Shown here: piece after piece, positions 47,187 to 55,401 of the stretch
Position numbering within the stretch: position 1 is the stretch's first letter
How the letters are laid out: every line of letters begins with the position of its first letter
NCBI RefSeq assembly: GCF_015070875.1
Contig: NZ_JADDIV010000003.1
Coordinates: 744,001-808,000, forward strand
Length of the DNA: 64,000 nt
Source of the DNA: Ramlibacter pallidus
Lineage (GTDB): Bacteria; Pseudomonadota; Gammaproteobacteria; Burkholderiales; Burkholderiaceae_C
Direction of reading: 5' to 3'
The notes under the pieces: generated by a model
Databases searched by the model: none
Told to the model about the DNA's origin: nothing
The model's input: only the letters and a program-made list of their open reading frames with translations
Translations under genes and position numbers: made by a program

Positions 47187-47940
47187 GCCCCTGCTGCGCC
47201 TGCAGGCCGTGTCCAGGTCCTTCGGCGGCCTGGCCGCCGTGCAGGACGTGTCGTTCGACGTTCCGCCCGGCAGCCTCAGCGCCCTGATCGGCCCGAACGG
47301 CGCCGGCAAGACGACGTTGTTCGCCCTGATGTCCGGGTTCCTGCGGCCCGACCGCGGCAGCGTCCTGTTTGCCGGTGCCGACATCACCGGCCAGCCGCCG
47401 CACCTGAACGCACGCCGCGGCATGGCCCGCACCTTCCAGATCGTGCAGCCCTTCGCGGCCCAGACCGTGCGCGAGAACATCGCCGTCGGCGCGCATCTGC
47501 ACTGCGCCGGCCGCACGGAAGCGCTGGACGAGGCGGAGCTGGTCGCGCAGCGCGTCGGCCTGGCGCCGCAACTGGACAAGCCGGCGGGCGACCTCACCGT
47601 GGCCGGCCGCAAGCGCCTCGAACTGGCGCGCGCGCTCGCCACCAGGCCGCGCCTGCTGTTGCTGGACGAAGTGCTGGCCGGCCTCAATCCGCAGGAGGTG
47701 GGCGAGATGGTGCCCGTGGTGCGCGACATCGCCGCGGGCGGTGTCACGGTGCTGATGATCGAGCACGTGATGCAGGCCGTGATGAACCTGGCCTCGCAGG
47801 TCTGGGTGCTGGCGCAGGGACAGCTGATCGCTTCCGGCACGCCTGGCGAGGTCACGCGCGACGCCAGGGTGATCGAGGCCTACCTCGGGCACGGCACGGC
47901 CGAGCGCCTCGGGCGCATGGCCGCGGGAGCCGCGCAATGA
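47179..47940 (+). CDS. Liv-type ABC transporter ATPase (LivG-like)
   Basis: 253-aa ATPase starting at GTG 47179. Walker A GPNGAGKTT, Q-loop region MARTFQIVQPF and Walker B LLLLDEVLAGLNP. The signature region reads LTVAGRKRLELARALA instead of LSGGQ-like, and the residue after the Walker B Glu is Val rather than Pro. This is seen in a known subgroup of LivG proteins, and the catalytic Glu is kept, so it should still be active. The start overlaps livM, and the stop overlaps livF (ATGA). Confidence 0.92.
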   Translation: MAEPLLRLQAVSRSFGGLAAVQDVSFDVPPGSLSALIGPNGAGKTTLFALMSGFLRPDRGSVLFAGADITGQPPHLNARRGMARTFQIVQPFAAQTVRENIAVGAHLHCAGRTEALDEAELVAQRVGLAPQLDKPAGDLTVAGRKRLELARALATRPRLLLLDEVLAGLNPQEVGEMVPVVRDIAAGGVTVLMIEHVMQAVMNLASQVWVLAQGQLIASGTPGEVTRDARVIEAYLGHGTAERLGRMAAGAAQ

Positions 47941-48650
47941 GTGCCCCGCTGCTCCAGGTGCAGGGACTGCGCAGCGGCTACGGCGCGGTGGAGGTGCTGC
48001 GCGGCGTGGACCTGGAAGTACGGCCCGGCGAGATCGTCGCGCTCCTGGGGAGCAACGGCGCCGGCAAGACCACCTTCAACCACACCGTCAGCGCCCTCGT
48101 GGCTGCGCGCGCCGGCAGCGTGCGTTTCGACGGACGGGACATCACGCGCGCGCACTACCGCAGCGTGGTCGGCGCGGGCCTGATCCAGGTGCCGGAAGGC
48201 CGCCGCATCTTCCCCAACCTGTCCGTGCTGGAGAACCTCGAGCTCGGCTCGTTCACCCGGGCCCGGCACCACCGCGCGGCCAACCTGGAGCGCGTGTTCT
48301 CGATCTTCCCGCGCCTGAAGGAGCGAACGCGCCAGATGGCCGGCACCATGAGCGGCGGGGAGCAGCAGATGCTGGCGATCGGCCGCGGACTGATGGGCGA
48401 GCCGCGGCTGCTGATCCTGGACGAACCGTCGCTGGGTCTTTCGCCGCTGCTCGTGGAGGAGCTGTTCGGCCTGATCGGGCGGCTCCACGCCGAAGGTCTC
48501 GCCATCCTGCTCGTGGAACAGAACGTCGCGCAGTCGCTGGAGATCGCGCAGCGCGCCTACGTGATGGAGAACGGCGCGATCCAGTTCTCGGGCAGCAGCG
48601 CCGAGCTGCTTGCCACCGACCGGCTGCGCCAGGCCTACCTCGGAGTCTGA
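47937..48650 (+). CDS. Liv-type ABC transporter ATPase (LivF-like)
   Basis: 237-aa second ATPase. Walker A GSNGAGKTT, signature MSGGEQQMLAIGRGL, Walker B LLILDEPSLGLSPLL and switch His replaced by Gln in LVEQNVAQS, as usual for LivF. LIQVPEGRRIFPNLSVLENL is typical of the family. The ATG overlaps the LivG stop. The Bug-type binding protein gene starts 2 bp later. Confidence 0.94.
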   Translation: MSAPLLQVQGLRSGYGAVEVLRGVDLEVRPGEIVALLGSNGAGKTTFNHTVSALVAARAGSVRFDGRDITRAHYRSVVGAGLIQVPEGRRIFPNLSVLENLELGSFTRARHHRAANLERVFSIFPRLKERTRQMAGTMSGGEQQMLAIGRGLMGEPRLLILDEPSLGLSPLLVEELFGLIGRLHAEGLAILLVEQNVAQSLEIAQRAYVMENGAIQFSGSSAELLATDRLRQAYLGV

Positions 48651-48652
48651 AG

Positions 48653-49603
48653 ATGAAGTTGCAACGCAGGACGTTCGTCGCCACCGTGGCCGCCGCGGGC
48701 CTGCCCGCATGGGCGCAGGGGACACCGGTGCGCATCCTCGTGGGCGCGCCGGCCGGAGGAACCACGGACACCATGGCGCGGACCCTCGCGGCCGAACTCG
48801 GGCGCGCACTGGGCCGCACCGTCGTGGTGGAGAACCGGCCCGGCGCCGGCGGCAACATCGCCGCGGAGATGGTGGCGAAGGCGGCACCGGACGGCAACAC
48901 CCTGCTCATGAGCTTCACCAGCCATGCGATCAACGCCAGCCTGTACCCCAGGCTGCCGTTCGACCCGGTGCGCGACTTCACCCCGCTGACGATGGTGTCG
49001 ACCACGCCGGCGCTGCTGGTGGCGCATCCCTCCGTGACGGCGAACAACCTGCGCGAGCTGCTGGCGCTGGCGAAGTCCCGGCCCGGCCAGCTGAACTTCG
49101 CGATCGGCGCCCTCGGCTCGTCGGTGCACCTGGCCGGCGAGGCGTTCAAGATGATGTCCGGCACGTACATCGTGAACATCCCCTACAAGGGCACCGCGCC
49201 GGCCATCCAGGACGTGCTGGCCGGCCAGGTCGAACTGATGTTCGCCAACGTCGGCAACGCGCAGTCGCACGTGCGGGCCGGCAAGCTGAAGGCCCTGGGC
49301 GTGACGAGCCCGCAGCGCCTGCCCGCCTTCCCCGACGTCCCCGCCATCGCGGAAGTCCTTCCCGGCTACCAGTCGAGCGCGTGGTTCGGCCTGTTCGGCC
49401 CGGCGCAGATGCCGCCCGAGCTGGTCAAGCGCGTGAGCGACGCGGCCCGGCAGGCCGTCGCATCGCCCGAGGTGAAGAAGCGCATCGAGTTCGAAGGCGC
49501 CACGCCGGTCGGCAATGCGCCGGACGCGTTCGGTCGCTTCGTGCAGGAGGAGATCACCCGCTGGGCGAAAGTCGTGAAGTACTCGGGGGCCAAGCCGGAA
49601 TGA
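48653..49603 (+). CDS. Bug/TctC-family periplasmic solute-binding protein
   Basis: 316-aa tripartite tricarboxylate transporter-type binding protein. Signal with twin-arginine-like LQRRTFVATVAAAG, cleaved near PAWAQG. Family hallmarks: VRILVGAPAGGTTDTMAR, VVVENRPGAGGNIAAEMVAK, PDGNTLLMSFTSHAIN and PYKGTAPAIQDVLAGQVELM. Ligands are typically carboxylates. No tctA/tctB permease genes are near, which is common for Bug proteins, so it may act as a sensor or scavenger or share a distant permease. It lies 2 bp after livF, and its stop overlaps the aconitase-like gene (ATGA). Confidence 0.93.
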   Translation: MKLQRRTFVATVAAAGLPAWAQGTPVRILVGAPAGGTTDTMARTLAAELGRALGRTVVVENRPGAGGNIAAEMVAKAAPDGNTLLMSFTSHAINASLYPRLPFDPVRDFTPLTMVSTTPALLVAHPSVTANNLRELLALAKSRPGQLNFAIGALGSSVHLAGEAFKMMSGTYIVNIPYKGTAPAIQDVLAGQVELMFANVGNAQSHVRAGKLKALGVTSPQRLPAFPDVPAIAEVLPGYQSSAWFGLFGPAQMPPELVKRVSDAARQAVASPEVKKRIEFEGATPVGNAPDAFGRFVQEEITRWAKVVKYSGAKPE

Positions 49604-50865
49604 GCGGCGGCCAGACCCTCGCGCAGAAGCTGATCGCCCGCGCCGCGGGCCGGGACAGCGTGCGCGTGGGCGAGGTCGTCACCTGCAAGGTCGACCTGGC
49701 GATGTTCCACGACTCGTCGGGGCCCCGGCGCCTGCAACCCATGCTGGAACAGCTGGGCGCGCAGATCTGGGACAAGTCGCGCGTCGTGCTGGTGATGGAC
49801 CACTACGTGCCCGAGCGCAGCGACGAGGCCCGGCGCATCGTGCGCATCGCCCGCGACTGGGCGCGGGACCAGCAGCTCCCGCACGTCTACGACTCGGTCG
49901 GCATCTGCCACGTCGTCGTGCCGCAGCACGGGCACATCCGGCCCGGCATGTTCTGCGTGGGCGGCGATTCGCATTCGCCCACCGGCGGCGCCTTCGGCGC
50001 CTACATGTTCGGCATCGGCAGCACCGAGATGCTGGGCGTGGTGGCCACGGGCGAGATCTGGGTGCAGGTGCCGCGGACTCTGCGCATGCGCTGGGACGGC
50101 CGGCTGGCGCAGGGTGTCGCGGCGAAGGACATGATGCTCGCGATGATCGGCCGCTTCGGCATGAACGGCGGCGCCTACCAGGCCGTGGAGTTCGCCGGCG
50201 AGGCCGTCCGCGCGCTGCCGATGCACGAACGCATGACGCTGTCGAACATGAGCGCGGAACTCGGCGCGCAGGTCGGGCTGGTCGCACCGGACGAGGTCAC
50301 GCGCGCCTGGCTGGCCGGCCACGGCGCACCGGACGTCGAGACCGCGGGGTGGTCCACGGATGCGGACAGCTTCTTCGAGGAGCACGCCTTCGACGCCGGC
50401 GCGCTGGCCCCGCAGGTCGCCGCGCCTTTCAGTCCCGCCAACGGGGCGGCGGTCGCCGAGTTCGCGGGCACGCAGGTGCACGCCGCGTACATCGGCGCCT
50501 GCACGGGGGCCAAGCTGGACGACCTGCGCTTCGCCGCCGAGGTATTGCGCGGGCGCAAGGTCGCCGCCGGCGTGCGCCTGATGGTGGCGCCGGCCAGCCA
50601 CGCCGACCGCGACACGGCCGCGGCGGAGGGCACCCTGCAGGCGCTGGTGGACGCCGGCGCCGAGCTGTTGCCCAGTGCCTGCGGCATCTGCGCCGGCTAC
50701 GGCGACAGCTTCGCGGGCGGCGAGACCGTGATCTCCAGCACGGCCCGCAACTTCAAGGGCCGGATGGGCCCGCCGACGACGCAGGTCTACCTGGCCTCGG
50801 CGTACACGGTCGCCGCGTCGGCCGTTGCCGGCCGCATCGCCGACCCGAGGGAGCTGCTGGCATGA
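49600..50865 (+). CDS. Aconitase-family hydratase, large subunit (LeuC/DmdA-like)
   Basis: 421-aa large subunit of a two-part [4Fe-4S] hydro-lyase. It matches the 3-isopropylmalate dehydratase/homoaconitase type by length and by LAQKLIARAAGRDSVRVGEV, GGDSHSPTGGAFGAYMFGIG and the cluster cysteines in YIGACTGAKLDDL and SACGICAGYGD. The N-terminus has the VDLAMFHDSSGP segment. It adds water to, or isomerises, an unsaturated di- or tricarboxylate. The companion small subunit is encoded next (ATGA overlap). Because it sits with a lyase of the isocitrate lyase family, it more likely serves this catabolic pathway than leucine synthesis. Confidence 0.88.
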   Translation: MSGGQTLAQKLIARAAGRDSVRVGEVVTCKVDLAMFHDSSGPRRLQPMLEQLGAQIWDKSRVVLVMDHYVPERSDEARRIVRIARDWARDQQLPHVYDSVGICHVVVPQHGHIRPGMFCVGGDSHSPTGGAFGAYMFGIGSTEMLGVVATGEIWVQVPRTLRMRWDGRLAQGVAAKDMMLAMIGRFGMNGGAYQAVEFAGEAVRALPMHERMTLSNMSAELGAQVGLVAPDEVTRAWLAGHGAPDVETAGWSTDADSFFEEHAFDAGALAPQVAAPFSPANGAAVAEFAGTQVHAAYIGACTGAKLDDLRFAAEVLRGRKVAAGVRLMVAPASHADRDTAAAEGTLQALVDAGAELLPSACGICAGYGDSFAGGETVISSTARNFKGRMGPPTTQVYLASAYTVAASAVAGRIADPRELLA

Positions 50866-51356
50866 CCCGGCATCGCGTGTGGCGCCTGCCGGGCGATGTC
50901 GACACCGACGCGCTGGCGCCCGGCACCTGGATGCAGCACGGCGTGGACGTCATCGCGCAGCATTGCCTGGAGGCGCTTCGGCCCGACTTCGCCGGGGGCG
51001 TCCAGCCCGGTGACGTGGTGGTGGCGGGGCCGAACTTCGGCATCGGCTCGTCGCGCGAGCAGGCCGCCGCCGTGTTGCGGCACCTGGGGGTGGCGGCGGT
51101 CATCGCACCGTCCTATGCCGGCCTGTTCTTCCGCAATGCCTTCAACCTCGGCCTGCTCCTGCTCACGTGCGAGCAGTGCGAGCGCATCGCCGAAGGCGAA
51201 CGCATCGCCTTCGATGCCCGTGCCGGCACCGTCACGCGCCCTGGCGGCGAGACGTTGCAGGCCCAGACCATCCCGGCCTTCCTGCTCGACATGGTCGACG
51301 CGGGCGGCCTGCTCCCCCAGTTGCAGCAACGCTTCCAGACGAGGACGGCTCCGTGA
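50862..51356 (+). CDS. Aconitase-family hydratase, small (swivel) subunit (LeuD/DmdB-like)
   Basis: 164-aa swivel-domain subunit that completes the active site. RVWRLPGDVDTDALAPG, PDFAGGVQPGDVVVAGPNFG and GSSREQAAAVLRHLGVAAVI are conserved, with the substrate-binding Ser/Arg in GSSREQA. FFRNAFNLGLLLL follows. It is close to the short archaeal-type LeuD length (about 165). Overlaps with the gene on each side by four bases (ATGA, GTGA) show it belongs to one translationally coupled set. Confidence 0.9.
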   Translation: MTRHRVWRLPGDVDTDALAPGTWMQHGVDVIAQHCLEALRPDFAGGVQPGDVVVAGPNFGIGSSREQAAAVLRHLGVAAVIAPSYAGLFFRNAFNLGLLLLTCEQCERIAEGERIAFDARAGTVTRPGGETLQAQTIPAFLLDMVDAGGLLPQLQQRFQTRTAP

Positions 51357-52828
51357 ACACTCCCCCCTATGACCTCCTGATCAAAAACGTGCGCGTGGTG
51401 CGCCCGCACGGCAACACCGTCCATGCGTCCGACATCGCCGTGAAGGACGGCACGTTCGCCCGCGTCGCCCCCGGCATCGCGCCCGACCAGGCGAAGCAGG
51501 TCCAGGACGGCCGCGGCCTGCTCGCCTTCCCCGGCGTGGTGGATGCCCACATGCACAGCGGCATCTACTCGCCGCTGGCGGAGGACGCGGTCACCGAGTC
51601 GAAGGCGGCCGCGATGGGCGGCGTGACCTCGAGCCTGAACTACTTCCGCACCGGGCAGTACTACCTGAACAAGGGCGGCTCCTACGCCGACTTCTACCCG
51701 GAGGTGCTGGAGACCAGCCGCAACCGCTTCCACGTGGACTACGGCTACCACCTGGCGCCCATGGACCGCAAGCACATCGAGGAGATCCCGATGCTGATCG
51801 AGAAGCATGGCGTGTCCAGCTTCAAGATCTTCATGTTCTACGGCTCGCACGGGCTGCACGGCGCGAGCAACTCGCAGCGCGAGTTCCTCATGATCGGGGA
51901 GGACGAGCGCTACGACTATGCGCACTTCGAATTCATCATGCGCGGCGTGCAGGCCGCCCGCGAACAGATGCCGGAACGTGCGCACCAGATCTCGCTCTCG
52001 CTGCACTGCGAGACGGCCGAGATCATGACCGCCTACACGAAGATCGTGGAGCAGGACAAGTCGCTCTCAGGCCTGGCCGCCTACAGCGCCTCGCGGCCGC
52101 AGCACTCCGAGGGCCTGGCGGTGTTCATCGCGAGCTACCTCGCCAACGAGACGGCACTGCCCAACATCAACCTCCTGCACCTGAGTTCGCGCAAGGCGGT
52201 GCAGGCGGCCATGATGATGGCCGACGTCTTCCCGCACATCGACTTCCGGCGCGAAGTCACGATCGGCCACCTGATGCTGGACATCCACTCGAAGGCGGCG
52301 GAACTCGCCAAGGTGAACCCGCCGATCCGGCCGCGCGAGGACGTCGAGTTCCTGTGGCAGGCCCTGCTGGCGGAAGAACTGGACTGGGTCGTTTCCGACC
52401 ACGCCTGCTGCCGCCACGAGACCAAGGTGCCCAGGCACTACTTCGGCAACATCTGGATGGCCAAGAGCGGCTTCGGCGGGACGGAATACCTGTTGCCATC
52501 GCTGGTGAGCGAAGGCACGCGCCGCGGCATGGGCTACAACCACATGGCCCGCGTGACCAGCTGGACGCCGGCGCAGCGCTTCGGGCTCAACCGCAAGGGC
52601 GACATCGCCGAAGGCTTCGACGCCGACCTGGCGCTGGTGGACCCGGCGAAGACGTGGACCATCCACGCCAAGGACTCGCCTTCCACGCAAGGCTACACGC
52701 CCTTCGAGGGCATCGAGCTGTCCGCGCGCGTGGAAGCCACCTGGCTGCGCGGCGAGCAGATCTACGCGCACGACCGCGGCGTGATCGGCCAGCCGCGCGG
52801 CCAGTACCTGTTCCGACCGACCGCCTGA
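51353..52828 (+). CDS. Hydantoinase/dihydropyrimidinase-like amidohydrolase
   Basis: 491-aa cyclic amidohydrolase, starting at GTG 51353, which overlaps the preceding TGA. Binuclear metal site: H66 and H68 in VVDAHMHSG, probable carboxylated K158 in SSFKIFMFYG, later His in SLHCETAE and LLHLSSRKA, and Asp in WVVSDHACC. C-terminal PAQRFGLNRKGDIAEGFDAD is typical of the D-hydantoinase/dihydroorotase family. It would open a cyclic amide, imide or ureide. In this operon it probably makes an open-chain acid for the later hydratase and lyase. The exact ring is unknown. Confidence 0.85.
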   Translation: MNTPPYDLLIKNVRVVRPHGNTVHASDIAVKDGTFARVAPGIAPDQAKQVQDGRGLLAFPGVVDAHMHSGIYSPLAEDAVTESKAAAMGGVTSSLNYFRTGQYYLNKGGSYADFYPEVLETSRNRFHVDYGYHLAPMDRKHIEEIPMLIEKHGVSSFKIFMFYGSHGLHGASNSQREFLMIGEDERYDYAHFEFIMRGVQAAREQMPERAHQISLSLHCETAEIMTAYTKIVEQDKSLSGLAAYSASRPQHSEGLAVFIASYLANETALPNINLLHLSSRKAVQAAMMMADVFPHIDFRREVTIGHLMLDIHSKAAELAKVNPPIRPREDVEFLWQALLAEELDWVVSDHACCRHETKVPRHYFGNIWMAKSGFGGTEYLLPSLVSEGTRRGMGYNHMARVTSWTPAQRFGLNRKGDIAEGFDADLALVDPAKTWTIHAKDSPSTQGYTPFEGIELSARVEATWLRGEQIYAHDRGVIGQPRGQYLFRPTA

Positions 52829-52837
52829 GCGAAGGCC

Positions 52838-54190
52838 ATGGCCGCGCAAGCCCGGATCGTCCGCGCCGAGCGCATGCCGGCATCGGTGCACGTGCCGGTG
52901 GCGATCGTCGGCGCCGGCGCCTGTGGACTGGTCGCCGCCATCGCCCTGCGCGACGCCGGCGTCGACTGCGTGCTGCTGGAGCGCGACGCCGTGCCCAGCG
53001 GCTCCACGGCCCTTTCCTCGGGCTTCATCCCCGCCGCCGGAACCGGCGCGCAGGCGGCGCAAGGCATCGTGGACAGCGTGGAGGGCTTCGCGCAGGACGT
53101 GCTCGCGAAATCGAAGGGCACCGCGGCGCCGCACCTGGTGCAGGCCTACACGCAGGCGGCGGCGCCGGCGCTGGACAGCCTGGCGGACCACGGCCTGCGG
53201 TTCTCCGTGCTCGACAACTTCCTCTACCCGGGGCACCGCGTGCACCGGATGCACACGCTGCCGCAGCGCACCGGTGCCGCGCTCGTCGCGGCGCTGCACG
53301 ACGCCGCCACGCGGGCGGGCGCGGACGTGCTCGCGTCGGCGCACGTGGTCGAACTCTGGGTGGGCGCCGACGACCGCATCCTCGGCGTCGGCTTCCTGCG
53401 GCCGGACGGCACGCTGGAGCACCTGGCGTGCGACGTGCTCCTGCTCGCCTGCAATGGCTTCGGCGGCAATCCGGCCCTCGTGCGCGACCTGCTGCCCGAG
53501 ATGCGCGAAGCCACCTTCGCGGGACACGCGGGCAACGACGGCAGCGCGATCCTCTGGGGGCAGGCCCTCGATGCCGCGCTCGCCGACCTCGGCGGCTACC
53601 AGGGCCACGGTTCCTGGGTCGTGCCGCAGGGCGCGCTCATGACCTGGGCGGTGATGATGCAAGGCGGGGTGCAGCTCAATACGCAGGGCCAGCGCTTCCA
53701 CGACGAGAAGCTCGGCTACTCCGAGGCCGCGGTGGAGGTGCTGAGGCAGCCGGGCGGCGTGGCGTGGAACGTCTTCGGCGACGCGCAGCTCGCATTGGCG
53801 CGCGAGTTCCCGGACTTCCGCAACGCGGAAGGCGCCGGCGCGCTCCGCACCGCGCGGGACACGCGCGAGCTGGCAGCCGTCCTCGGATGCGAGGAAAGCG
53901 CCCTGGCTCCCGAGATCCACCGCTTCGGCCCCCCATTCCACGCGGTGCGCGTGACGGGCGCCCTGTTCCACACGCAGGGAGGCCTGGACATCGACGCCCG
54001 CTGCCGCGTCCGCAGGCGCGACGGCGCGCCCTTCCCCAACCTGCTGGCCGCGGGCGGCGCGGCGCGCGGCGTGAGCGGCAACGCGGTGTGGGGTTACCTT
54101 TCGGGCAACGGTTTGCTGAGCGCCGTCGCCGGCGGCTGGATCGCCGCGCAGACCGCGGTGCAACTCGCGGCGAAGGAGGTGAAGGCATGA
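52838..54190 (+). CDS. FAD-dependent oxidoreductase, fumarate reductase/3-ketosteroid dehydrogenase-like
   Basis: 450-aa flavoprotein. FAD motif VAIVGAGACGLVAAIALRDA at about 20-40, LLERDAVPSGSTALSSGF, the second FAD region LLLACNGFGGNPALVRD and C-terminal NLLAAGGAARGVSGNAVWGY with GNGLLSAVAGGWIAA. This fold reduces or forms C=C bonds in carboxylates (fumarate reductase, tricarballylate dehydrogenase, ketosteroid dehydrogenases). It is soluble, with no signal peptide. It could introduce the double bond that the aconitase-like enzyme then hydrates. It follows the amidohydrolase gene by 9 bp and overlaps the lyase gene (ATGA). Confidence 0.83.
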   Translation: MAAQARIVRAERMPASVHVPVAIVGAGACGLVAAIALRDAGVDCVLLERDAVPSGSTALSSGFIPAAGTGAQAAQGIVDSVEGFAQDVLAKSKGTAAPHLVQAYTQAAAPALDSLADHGLRFSVLDNFLYPGHRVHRMHTLPQRTGAALVAALHDAATRAGADVLASAHVVELWVGADDRILGVGFLRPDGTLEHLACDVLLLACNGFGGNPALVRDLLPEMREATFAGHAGNDGSAILWGQALDAALADLGGYQGHGSWVVPQGALMTWAVMMQGGVQLNTQGQRFHDEKLGYSEAAVEVLRQPGGVAWNVFGDAQLALAREFPDFRNAEGAGALRTARDTRELAAVLGCEESALAPEIHRFGPPFHAVRVTGALFHTQGGLDIDARCRVRRRDGAPFPNLLAAGGAARGVSGNAVWGYLSGNGLLSAVAGGWIAAQTAVQLAAKEVKA

Positions 54191-55050
54191 CGGCCCCCTT
54201 GAAGGACCTGCTCGCCCGGCCGCAGCCGCTGCTGGCGCCGGGCATCTACGACGCCTTGAGCGCGCTGGTCGCCGAACAGGCGGGCTTCGAGGCGCTCTAT
54301 CTCTCCGGCGCCTCGATCGCCTACACGCGCCTGGGCCGCTCCGACATCGGTTTGACGACGGCGACGGAGGTCGCGCAGACGCTGGCCCACGTCACCGACC
54401 GCGTGCGGCTGCCCGTGATCGTCGACGCCGACACGGGCTTCGGCAACGCGCTGAACGTCCAGCGCACGGTGCGCGACTTCGAGCGCGCCGGCGCCGCCAT
54501 GGTGCAGATCGAGGACCAGGGCTTCCCCAAGCGCTGTGGCCACCTGGACGGCAAGACCGTGGTTCCGGTGGAGGAGATGTGCGGCAAGCTGAAGGCGGCG
54601 CTCGATGCCCGCCGCAGCAGCGCCACGTTGATCCTGGCACGCACCGACGCACTGGCCGTGGAAGGCCTGGACGCCGCCCTCGAACGCGCCGAGCGCTACC
54701 TCGCCTGCGGCGTGGACGCGCTCTTCATCGAGGCGCTGCGCGATCCGCAGCAGATGCGCACGGCCTGCGAGCGCTTCGCCGCGCGCGTGCCGCTACTGGC
54801 CAACATGGTGGAAGGCGGGAAGTCGCCGGTGCTCGGCGCCCAGGAACTCGGCGCGCTGGGCTTCCGCATCGTCATCTTCCCCGGCGGCACGGCCCGCGCG
54901 GTGGCGCATACGCTCCAGCGGTACTACGCCACGCTGAAGCAGGACGGCACGACGGCCGCCCTGCGCGGGGAGATGCTGGATTTCGACGGCTTGAACGGCG
55001 TGATCGGCACGCCGGACCTGCTGGCGCTGGGCCGCAAGTACGAAGGCTGA
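54187..55050 (+). CDS. Isocitrate lyase/PEP mutase-family lyase
   Basis: 287-aa TIM-barrel lyase of the methylisocitrate lyase/2,3-dimethylmalate lyase/oxaloacetate decarboxylase group. APGIYDALSALVAEQAGF, VDADTGFGNALNVQRT with Mg ligands D80 and D82, VQIEDQGFPKRCGHLDGK with the K115-R-C-G-H119 active loop, and LILARTDALAVEGLDAAL. It is expected to split a 2-hydroxy or 3-hydroxy acid to pyruvate, oxaloacetate or glyoxylate plus a second acid. Last gene of the 11-gene operon. It is convergent with fdx, 7 bp away, with a palindrome over both stops. Confidence 0.88.
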   Translation: MTAPLKDLLARPQPLLAPGIYDALSALVAEQAGFEALYLSGASIAYTRLGRSDIGLTTATEVAQTLAHVTDRVRLPVIVDADTGFGNALNVQRTVRDFERAGAAMVQIEDQGFPKRCGHLDGKTVVPVEEMCGKLKAALDARRSSATLILARTDALAVEGLDAALERAERYLACGVDALFIEALRDPQQMRTACERFAARVPLLANMVEGGKSPVLGAQELGALGFRIVIFPGGTARAVAHTLQRYYATLKQDGTTAALRGEMLDFDGLNGVIGTPDLLALGRKYEG

Positions 55051-55061
55051 CCGACGGTCAG
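55047..55061. terminator. Palindrome spanning convergent stops of the lyase gene and fdx
   Basis: CTGACCG-A-CGGTCAG; the TGA of the lyase (55048-55050) and of fdx (complement 55058-55060) lie in opposite arms. A TGCTTTT stretch follows on the plus strand, compatible with a weak terminator for the catabolic operon. Confidence 0.4.
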
Positions 55062-55396
55062 TGCTTTTCCTTGGCGTGGTTGATGGAGTACTTCGGGATC
55101 TCCACCACCAGGTCCTTCTGCTCCAGGATGGCCTGGCAGGAGAGCCGGGAGTTCGGCTCCAGGCCCCAGGCGCGGTCCAGCAGGTCTTCCTCGTTCTCGT
55201 CCATTTCGTTGAGCGAGGCGAAGCCCTCGCGCACGACGACGTGGCAGGTCGTGCAGGCGCAGCTCATGTCGCAGGCGTGCTCGATGGCGATGCCGTTGTC
55301 CAGCAGCGCCTCGCAGATCGAGGTGCCCGCGGGCGCCTTCACTTCGGCGCCGTTCGGGCAGTACTCGGGATGCGGCAGGATCTTGATGACGGGCAT
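55058..55396 (-). CDS. fdx: [2Fe-2S] ferredoxin of the ISC system
   Basis: 112-aa adrenodoxin-type ferredoxin that feeds electrons to iron-sulfur cluster assembly. Cluster ligands C42, C48, C51 and C87 (HACDMSCACTTCHVV; RLSCQAIL) have the positions expected for Isc ferredoxin; C46 is an extra cysteine as in other Fdx proteins. The N-terminus MPVIKILPHPEYCPNG is characteristic. Last gene of the isc operon, 5 bp after hscA. No iscX follows; the next gene is convergent. Confidence 0.96.
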   Translation of the reverse strand: MPVIKILPHPEYCPNGAEVKAPAGTSICEALLDNGIAIEHACDMSCACTTCHVVVREGFASLNEMDENEEDLLDRAWGLEPNSRLSCQAILEQKDLVVEIPKYSINHAKEKH

Positions 55397-55401
55397 GGGT
55401 T

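Noticed and set aside
55051..55057. Search for iscX after fdx
   Set aside because: Only 7 bases separate fdx from the convergent lyase gene, so iscX is not part of this operon.
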